Part shown: positions 1-10,000 of the stretch, in pieces
Numbering within the stretch: the first letter of the stretch is position 1
Layout: each line of letters opens with the position of its first letter
NCBI GenBank assembly: GCA_000934455.1
Contig: KN882847.1
Coordinates: 120,074-153,448, forward strand
Source: Apostichopus parvimensis
Lineage: Eukaryota; Echinodermata; Holothuroidea; Aspidochirotida; Stichopodidae
Length of the DNA stretch: 33,375 nt
Direction of reading: 5' to 3'
Translations under genes and position numbers: made by a program
Notes under the pieces: model-generated
Told to the model about the DNA's origin: nothing
What the model saw: the letters and a program-made list of their open reading frames with translations, nothing else
Database searches by the model: none

Positions 1-195
1 TCTGGATTGACTCTTTATCCAGTTATATCTGGCTTTATATGGCCAGATAAAACTTTATCTGCATATCTGGATTGACTCTTTATCCAGTTATATCTTGCTT
101 TATATGGCCAGATAAAACTTTATCTGCATATCTGGATTGACTCTATATCCAGTTATATCTGGCTTTATATGGCCAGATAGAACTTGATCTGGCCA
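1..195. repeat. 65-bp tandem repeat, 3 copies
   Basis: Three head-to-tail copies start at 1, 66 and 131 with a period of exactly 65 bp. Copies 1 and 2 differ by a single base in the stretch read. Copy 3 degenerates after about 190, where the words TCTGGCCAGA and CCAGATATAAAGCCAGAT recur in both orientations. The unit is built from short self-complementary words (TATATGGCCAGATA, ATCTGGCTTTATAT). The array continues off the left edge, so the true copy number is unknown. Confidence 0.9.
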
Positions 196-826
196 GATTA
201 AACCAGATATAAAGCCAGATCTGGGATTTCGGTAAGGGAAAACAGGTCTGTTAGTTAGTTTACGGCGACCTGAGTCAGTTGCAGCCCAAAGGCCAGAGGT
301 CAAATAGAGGATAAAGAATAGTGTATTCTCAGTTATACTTTTTTCTCATGTTTTTATGCAAAAATGGGACCTGGTGACATCACTGTCCCTGTGGCTCTAG
401 ATACCATGGATATCCACCCCTTCTTTTGTCCTTCCTCTCTATCCCTCCCCCCCCCCTCCCTGTCCTGTCTCCCTCCTCATCTAGAGACTTGCTGTACACC
501 ATTAGTTTGCAGATGCTCATATAGAGTATAGATTGAAGCCCTGAATATATTTGTATTTTACAAGAATAGTAAAAATATTTGTCTTTAAGCATATATGTCT
601 TTTGTTGAAGCAGTGGATCATGGAGGGACTTTGATACTTTTAACTTAATGACCCTGTAAGAGATGTATCATGTAAGGTACTTTACAATGCGTTACCTGCC
701 CCGCACCCCCCTCCCCCTGCGGTCCACTAAACCCGCCTTCCTTTCATCTTGTTCTCTTTCTTTCTCTCTTTTACAAATGTTTGCTATATCTTAGGTTACA
801 TAATATTTTGATTTTTTGTTTTTTAA
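196..826 (+). other. Intron sequence upstream of exon a, no gene seen
   Basis: Intronic sequence of the RIM-BP gene. It holds C/T-rich stretches at about 418-480 (including a run of 12 C) and 698-770, and a T-rich tract leading into the acceptor at 831-832. I see no exon-like segment on either strand. Confidence 0.6.
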
Positions 827-832
827 TTGCAG

Positions 833-1006
833 AGTTCGATGTACGACAATGCAGATGATGAGGACAGCAGCTCTCGCAGTCAAGACGTCTCGTCCCACAA
901 AGACACTTCCAGATCAGAAGAAGACAGCGTAGACAAATTTGTGAAAAAGGTGGCCAAGACAAAAGCATCCAATGGAGAGGATGTGAATGATAATGGACCA
1001 AACAAG
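833..1006 (+). CDS. RIMBP2: RIM-BP exon a: acidic Ser-rich linker
   Basis: A 174-bp exon of 58 codons, phase 0 at both ends. The acceptor is a T-rich tract ending TTGCAG at 827-832 and the donor is AACAAG|GTAGAG. The peptide starts SSMYDNADDEDSSSRSQ and ends with a Lys-rich stretch (FVKKVAKTK) and ASNGEDVNDNGPNK. It has no folded domain and fits the disordered linker before SH3-II. Because both phases are 0, skipping it would keep the frame. The exon is supported by frame continuity with the next exon and by the coding bias of the segment. Use of the alternative AG two bases downstream would break the frame. Confidence 0.8.
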
Positions 1007-4000
1007 GTAGAGATCAAAATCAGTCTAAATACCTTTTAGTTTTTATCAAATTCACATGTTTTATTTACATTTATTATAAGCCAAGAATATACATTTTACA
1101 TTATATCAATATGTCTTCCATATATGTTTTTTATATACACATTTAATATCGTTTGACACTGTTTATTCAACTGGGCTCAGCTCCTTTTGACCATAAATAG
1201 ACTTCTCTCTACATAAAATTGAGGGATTTATTTCAAGATCCCAAACTCTCACACCAAAACCCTAGCAGTATAGAGTTAGCTAATCTCATTGGATGGAGAG
1301 AATTTATTTCAACTCATTGTTATAGTCAGATTACATCAGTGAGACTTCCATAGCCGTATGCCCCACCCCTCACGCCCGCACTCTAGCTGGGATATTTTTT
1401 ACCCTGCGACCCATCACGACTTGAAAGTCATGAAGTTGAGAAGCATTTACATCTCTTGCTGCAGCAAACAAATTGTGGGCAAAAAAGATTGAAGAGAGCC
1501 AGCCATTCTAAGATTCATAGTTACTTTCTCGACAGGCTAAAGGAGACGCCAAAACTCCGAAAGAATCTGACTCGGTCTCCGATAGCGACCGCTCCGAGCT
1601 TTCGGATATCATTGAGGAGAGGGAGGAGGAGGTGTCAGAGTTTGGAGAGGCATCGCTACCCAGGCTGAGCGACAGCAGCAGTTCGAGGAGGAGGAGACGG
1701 AGAGCGGACGACGAAGACAAGAGGAGGATGGATGACATTTTACAAGTAAGAGACGGGATCCATGCTGTGAGCGTAGGAATGGTACAAGACTGTTCCTGTA
1801 AGAAAGAGATTGTTTGGAGGAAATAGATTATAAGACCAAAGATCTCCAGTTTGGCTTGAGAGTAGTAGCCCAAAAATCCCCTGTGAGCGTAGGAATGGTT
1901 CAAGACTGTTCCTGTAAGAAAGAGAATGTTTTGAGGAAATAGATTAAACCAAAGATCTCCAGTTTGGCTTGAGAGTAGTAGCCCAAAATTCCCCGGTTTT
2001 GCTGGACTTTTTTTTCTACCATAAATTTGACCGAATTTCTTCAGAGGGCTAAATGCCACACAACATCTTAGACGTATTTGTAAAACAAGGGTTCTCATGA
2101 AGGATAAATTGCATAAGAACAAAATAAAACAATAATTTTAGGATATTTACTGAAGTGTTTTCATATCAAGTAAGAGACGGGATCCACGCTGTGAGCGTAG
2201 GAATGGTTCAAGACTGTTCCTGTAAGAAAGAGATTTTTTTGAGGAAATAGATTAGACCAAAGATCTCCAGTATGGCTTGAGAGTAGTAGCCCAAAAATCC
2301 CCGGTTTTGCTGGACTTTTTTTCTACCGTAAATTTGACAGAATTTTCTTCAAAGGGCTAAATGGCTCGCAGCATCTTTGACGTGCTTGTAAAACAAGGGT
2401 TCTCATGAAGGATGCATTGCATATGAACAAAATAAAACAAAAATTTCAGGATGTTTACTGAAGTGTTTTCCCATATCATAGTTCCTCTGTTTTTAATAAG
2501 CAGAAGAGAAATATTACATAAAGGGACAGATTTCAGTTTCTTGAATTTCGTCTCCGTCGCTTGCAGCATGCCAAGCCTTCGGAGTTTGACACGGATCCAG
2601 AGTTGGAATCGCTGACCAAACCGGACAAAGTGGTCCCCATACAGGTCATCAGGAGGCAGCAGGATGTGGACCGAGAGACGGAACAGTCGCCGCACAATCA
2701 GGTGGTCGAGCCGGTCCCGATGAAAGCACGGAGGACCGTGCCACATATAGGTCAGAAACAAAAAGGTTATAGTGATGAAATATTTCTGTGATATCTCTCC
2801 ACTTCACAATTCAGGCATGAGCTTTTTCCGTGAATTCGCTGAATATCTGTGATTTCTTTTCTACCTTGGGGACAAAAGCTATTATCCTAACACACTGTAA
2901 CATACGCAAACTGGAGCCTATACCGCAATTTTTGCAAAGTTCCGTGATTTTTTTTTTACCCCAGGCTCATCCCTGACAATTGTTGTTTAGGTGGTGGTGT
3001 AAAATATTTCTTATGGCATGACTGATATAGAGGGTAGCTTATGTTGTATGTATGTATGTATTTTAGATCCTCCTGCAAGCAGGAACTCGCAAAGAAGCCT
3101 CATTGGCTTATCAAAGCCGCAAGCTGACCGAAGTCAGTCTCTTAGATTCGTATTTAACGTCCATTATTATGAATTGTCGATTGTCAACAACTCTGTAACT
3201 GGACGACAAAAATTAATCTTGGAGCGACTCGAACTCGGGACCTTATCATTGAAAGGTACCGGTGTTAACCACTGAGCTAACACTCCTTGTTAATGTTAAT
3301 TCTAGAGTTAGGGTCCCACAACATACTTGCCCTCTCTAGATCAGAAATGAGCTGGTCTTGGAAGTATTTTGCAAGCTCATCTCTTTTCAATTTTTCACTT
3401 CTTTTTCTTTTGGTTCTCTTCGGTTAGAATTTTTGTAACACAAATTAGTAATTGCCCTCCATTATTACATCACACGACAGAAACGATATTGTTTGAGACA
3501 GCCTCTAAGATGAGCCCGGCATTTCAACCTCAGTAAGCCTGTATAAAGTTGTTAGATTTTTTTATGCTTGCATGAAAGTCCTTATATGTCTGCATTAATA
3601 TTAAACAGTTGTTTGGTTGTCATTTTTTTACAGAAATCACCAAGGAGACCAGTGAGGACAGAACACCTACCCCTACATCTCCTTCACATCACCACAACTC
3701 AAAGTCTTCCCCTCCAACTTCCAGTAGGGGTAGTAGGAGTGGTCAACCACCACCACAACAACAACCGCCGGAGACGAGGGACGTCAACTCCAACAACCAG
3801 ACTCATCCCAGCTCTCCGAAGGATCCCTCATCGTCACACAACAGTTGGAACGGTGTCGGTTCTCGTCACTTCGACGAGAAGTCTTCGAGCGAGGTGCACC
3901 GTAAGCTGTCCAGGGGGTCCAGGGGTTCTCGGAGCTCCAGGGGGTCCAGGTCTTCCAGAACAGAGGATACCCTTGACGACGAATTCTCGGCCAGTGAACC

Positions 4001-7000
4001 CGAAGAAATTAACGACGAGTCGACCGTGAGGTATTTTGTGGCCCTTTATGACTACGACCCATCTTGCATGTCTCCAAACGTGGATGCTTATGATGAAGAA
4101 CTCGCTTTCAGAGAGGGCGATGTTTTAAGGGTGAGTGGAAACGCCTCAACAAATTCCATACTGAATACAAGTAATAACTGCAAGAAGTTAACTTTAAATT
4201 TAATGGAGAGGGGCCCAACCCTATTTTCATTCCTCCTCCCCCACCCCCTGTTACACACACGTTTCTTTGATTGATATTATTGCATCTCTCCTCGATAGGT
4301 TTATGGAGACAAAGATGATGATGGCTTCTTTCTCGGTGAGATGAACGGCAGACGAGGCTATGTCCCCTTCAACATGATAGAGGAATTAGAATCTACGGAC
4401 CAGAATCCTTTAAGTCCAGTTAAGAGACTTTCAGTCACAGAGCCTAGTGACTCACCAGATAGGATAGGAGGCTACAGCGATAGCCTGAATACTACCATGA
4501 GTAGCCCAGGTAAGCTAAACGTCAAGTGCTAGGGCTAAGAGGCTACCGTGATAGCCTGAAACCACCATGAGTATAGCCCAGGTAAGCTAAAGGTCAAGTG
4601 CTAGGGCTAGGGCTAGAGGCTACAGTGATAGCCTGAAAACCACCATGAGTAGCCCAGGTTAGCGTAAAGTCAACTGCTAGGGCTAGAGGCTACAGCAATT
4701 GCCTGTAAACCACCATGAGTAGCCCAGGTAAGCTAAACGCCAACTGCTAGGGCTAGAGGCCTGATCCATCATGTGTAGCCCAGGTAAGCTGAAAGTCGAG
4801 TGCTAGGGCTAGAGGCTACAGGGATTGCCTGATACCACCACGAGGAGCCCAGGTAAGCTAAAAGTCAAGTGCTAGGGCTAGAGGCTACAGTGGTAGCCTG
4901 AATACCACCATGAGTAGCCCAGGTAAGCTAAAAGTCAACTGCTAGGGCTAGAGGCTACAGTGATAGCCTGATACTACCATGAGTAGCACAGGTAAGCTTA
5001 AGGGCTAAGAGGCTATAGCGATAGCCTGAATACTACCATGAGTAGCCCAGGTAAGCTAAACGTCAAGTGCTAGGGCTAAGAGGCTACCGTGATAGCCTGA
5101 ATACTACCATGAGTAGCCCAGGTTAGCTTAAAGTCAAGTGCTAGGGCTAAGAGGGTACAGTGATAGCCTGAATACCACTATGAGTAGCCCAGGTAAGCTA
5201 AATGCCAACTGCTAGGGCTAGAGGCCTGATCCATCATGTGTAGCCCAGGTAAGCTGAAAGTCGAGTGCTAGGGCTAGAGGCTACAGCGATTGCCTGATAC
5301 CACCATGAGTAGCCCAGGTAAGCTAAAAGTCAACTGCTAGGGCTAGAGGCTACAGTGATAGCCTGATACTACCATGAGTAGCACAGGTAAGCTTAAGGGC
5401 TAAGAGGCTATAGCGATAGCCTAAACACCACCATGAGTAGCCCAGGTTAGCTTAAAGTCAACTGCTAGGGCTAGAGGCTACAGTGATAGCCTGTAAACCA
5501 CCATGAGTAGCCCAGGAAAGCTAAAAGTCAACTGCGAGGGCTAGAGGCTTCAGTGATAGCCTGATACCACCATGAGTAGCCCAGGTAAGCTTAAGGTCAA
5601 GTGCTAGGGCTAGAGGCTACAGTGATAGCCTGATGCCACCATGAGTAGCCCAGGTAAGCTAAAAGTCAAGTGCTAGGGCTAGAGAATTCACATGCAGAAC
5701 ATGTATAGCAGTCTTGTACACAGGAAACAGTACTTTACAAGAGATCAACTTTAGAGACTTGAGAAATGGTACACAAAATTATTTTCTGAATTAGTGGTAG
5801 GAAAAGAAATAAAAAGGTTTGAGCCTGAAAAGATGCACTCTAAATAGTGATTTTTTCTTTACTTATGGAAGAAAAAGCATCTGTTCAGCTACATCGGTAT
5901 TTGGATATCCACATTCAGATCAATAACTGCTAGCATATATAAGCAGTGTTTGGTTATCTCTCCCTAACATTCAAACTACAGACTTGCCTCTGTAAATTTC
6001 ACATTGGAAAAAAAGATACAGCCATAAATAGTAACCCAGTGTTTTCCAATATATGTGTTTTGTAGTAAGTGAAAACAGAATGATCATACTTACAACAGTA
6101 TTTAATTGTCTCACTTGGTAGAGCATTGTTACGACTGGGCAAGAACGCTTAGTCTAATGGCATGTTTAATGTGAGATTACACTGTTTTCCAAATAAATTA
6201 ATAATAAAAGATGGGGGGGGACAGGGAACCACCGTGAAATTTGCACATATTCAAGATATAAAAGCAATATTTTACTGTCAACTGGGAAATTTTTCATTTA
6301 TATTAACTTGTTTCACTTATAGCTTTAATTTGTAAATCAGTCATAAATTTCTCAACGGTTATCCAGGTCACATGTACGACAGTCCTGCAAACGGCAGTCA
6401 GCTGATCATTCCACGAGATGCGATCAAGCGTACGATGAGGGCGCTGTTTGATTACGATCCCAGAGAGCTTTCACCGAATCCTGACATTGAGATGGAGTTA
6501 CCTTTCAGACAGGGGGAAACCCTGTACGTGTATGGAGAGATGGACGATGATGGCTTCTTCATTGTGAGTCTCTATGTCGAATTCTTCTCAAAGTTAAAGG
6601 AGGAGATTTTTTTCAATCTTTAATATCAACTAGAGTTTAGCCACTTTTGTCTATGGACAGAATGTATATGCAATTCATACTAACCAATCTACATGAAGTC
6701 TGTTTGTAATCGATCATAAATAGGAGTATGATTGAGGAGATTAACGAAGGAAATTAGTTTCAAAAAGAAAATTAATCTTCATTGAAATAAGAAATGGCTT
6801 GACTGAAGTGTGCCCAAATGGCTGCCCACTTTGTTTGATGGGTTTGGCTTTTCTGCTTAGACAGAGGTCAGTGTCAGGCTCTACTGTAGACGTCTGTTTT
6901 GATCTAACTTCTTCTCTTTTTTCTTGCATAGGGGGAACTGAATGGAGAAAGGGGCCTGGTGCCGTCTAATTTTCTGGAAGAAATCTCGGACCGGGATTCG

Positions 7001-10000
7001 GTGACCACCCCGTCCTCATATTCACCATCTCCTGCTAAAGGGCCTCCGTCTGATAAACAATCAAACAAGGTAAGGTAACATGTCCATGTTATCTGGACTC
7101 TTTAATATTCAAATTTATCAAGATATCAAACTTTTACCCATCTTAGAAGAAATTATATAAAATGTAGTTTTGCAGTCAGTACACAAGAGATGAAAGGTTT
7201 CCAAGTGAAAGAGGTAAGGCACCTCAGTCATAATGTTTTTAATGATATGTCATTTTAATGTCAACAATGGTGCGATAGTTTCTTTACGTGAGTCAATAGT
7301 ATGTGGGTATAAAGTATGCATATGACATTTATAAAAGTAAGCCATAATTTTGATTTGTGTTAAGAGTCCAAATTATTCAGTTATAAGAAATAACCAGCCA
7401 CCAAATTACCTGTGCATAGATATGCTGTGAAAAATGTGACTAATAATATTATACTGACCAAAAATGAGAAACATCTTCTCTTTGTATATCAAGACTGTTG
7501 AAAAACCAATTACCCTCATCAGCATTTAACAAGCCTTTCTCACATTTTGGCTAAGTACTCTTTTCAACACTTGGCATAGTGGGCAGGGAAGGGGGGGGGG
7601 GGATACATATATGCCATAAGGGCCTTTGTGGTCTGAGGTTTCTCTGTATTGCTTTGGTTTCTTGCAGTTGGAAGTTAATATGTCACCATGATATTCCCAT
7701 TTGACTACTCTAGAACAGCACTTTTCTTTGGCATGTATAGTTTTTGCGGAGGTTTTTAATACGAAACCTGCCAAGTGTCATTCAAAGATATGATTGCTAT
7801 TCATCAAGCTAAGAAACAGTGGTAACTTGTTTTTGACACAGAGATCACTGAATGGCAAATTAATTATTAAACGACTCTGTTGGATTTAAAAAAAAAAAAT
7901 TGTTGCCCAGGCAGTTTGTTTAAATGACTGTCAATCACAAGCCTAAATGAAATGCTCAATCAGTCGCCAACACATATAAGTTTGCCCTGTTTTATCTAAA
8001 AGAAGCAATATTTTGTGTCTTCATTCCAAATTAGCGTATGTCTTTGATGTCAAGATTGACAAAATGGATTTCCATGAAAGAAGTTCTTGAGCCTCTGTTA
8101 CTCATATAAATTTTTCAGTTTGTGTGTTTCACATACTCTCGGTGTGGAGTATTCAGTTATGTATGTATGTATGTATGTAATTTAAATTCTCCTGCAAGCA
8201 GGAATTTGCAAAGGAGCCATCATTGGCTTATCAAAGCCACAAGCTGACCGAAGTCAGTCTCTTAGATTCATATTTAACGTCCATGATTATGAATTGTCAA
8301 TCGTGAACAACAATGTAACTGGACGACATTAATTATGCTATATTAAAGTGTATACCAAAGCTGCCTCACTATATACTTTTGATCTGTTGCATTAAAGGCA
8401 CATTGCTTTTGCACTTATGTGTTAAATGTATTACACAAAAATGGCTGCTTTTATATCCACCTCACCATTATTTGCATGATCTACAAACCAAGCCTGTATT
8501 TTTACCACCACAGACTATTTGAGGCCTTGTGTGACTCTATGTTATCTAAAACAATCCTATTTGTAAGTTTTTTATCTTTCTCTTGCCTCGAGCATGTCGG
8601 TCTTCCCATAATGCATTGCACGGGTTGCAGGGCAGGTGCTCTTTCTGCTTGATATTAATTTTGGGGTGCTAGCTCTTCTCACCTTTCCCTCCCAAATAAT
8701 GAATTTCAAATACCAAGTAACCATAGCAACATATTTCTCCTTTACATTTACCCCTGGTATTATGGTAGACACTTCATTATGGGCTGCTCTGTATGCTAGT
8801 GAGCTGCTGATTGATATGGTGAGGGTGCATGTAAATGCATAGGAACCAGCTATCCTATTCATCATCATTACCCACAAAACCAGTAACCATAGTGATATAC
8901 TTAACCTGTACTTAGAAAGCTTTTAAGTATTTCTTTATCTTCTCACATCCAAGATATAATCCCTGCAAACATAGCCAAAGTTTCAAACAAAGTTTGCAAG
9001 CAAAGCAATAACTGTTGAATGTCCACCATAATAAAGAAACGTTGACCAACTTTTAATAAATGTTTCATTGGAAAACCTTCATGTTGGATATTAATTTAGT
9101 CTATAACATTAATTTATGTTTCTAAAATTTTTGCAACAAAACTGTATTGTCCCACCAACCAACTGAATTGATTTTCTAAAGGTCTATCAGATATTGCAAA
9201 ATATAATATGAAAATGAAAACATATGCAAACTAAAAAAACAAACTAAAGAAAGGAGACATGTATAATTTGAATGACCGTTTGGATACATGACATAATCAT
9301 TCCTAACGAACAAACATGATCTGGTGGCTACATATTAACCCTAAAACTAGGCTAAAAGCTTGGTCTATGTAGCAGCATCAAGTACTAACACTCACTTCAA
9401 CATAGCTATTTGAAGATACTCCACTTGGTCCCCATCCCAGGATGTTGCTTCCCACTTTTCAACCAAAGAAATATGTTAACCCTATACATATCTAAGCTAA
9501 ATATTGATAATGTCTCTTGTGGAAAAGAAACTCCTTTTTTTGTAAGTTGGTTACCATACTATTGTTATGACATATGCATTACAACAAACCTACATAGGCT
9601 TTCAGTGGATCTCTTAAGATTAATTTGGTGAGATGCCTTGCATTGAAAAGACAACTGGATGTTGTAGTTAGTATTTAGAAGGATGTTTTAAGGGAGGTCA
9701 AATTAAATAAAATTAATTTTTCCACAAAAGTGACTTTATATTTACTTCAGTCTTATTTGTTGTTGCTGCTTTCGGCATCATATATATTTCAATCTTTCAG
9801 AAAGTAGCTTGCAATGTTTTCAGGTGTGAGGGGTGGGGGGGGTCATTATTGTTAACAATTTGTATAAAGCTCAACTAAACTTTTTTTAAATATCAATATT
9901 AAACACTACCCTGAATTTCATTCACTTGGGAATTGAAAACAAAAGTATTCTACTAATTGCTTAGCTTATTTTAAATCAAATATTGCAGCTAATAAACTAG

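Noticed and set aside
1508-2122. 204-codon minus-strand frame
   Set aside because: It is antisense to exon b and the intron 2 duplication. Its internal repetition mirrors the DNA duplication.
3221-3286. Functional tRNA gene on the minus strand
   Set aside because: Only 66 nt, with an imperfect T arm and no clear anticodon stem. The attached SINE body and tail explain it better.
4595-4620. Telomere-like GCTAGGGCTAGGG
   Set aside because: It is a local slippage within copy 2 of the array, not a (TTAGGG)n tract.
4467-5684. CRISPR-like array
   Set aside because: The units are contiguous tandem repeats with no unique spacers, in a eukaryotic intron, and they start inside a coding exon.
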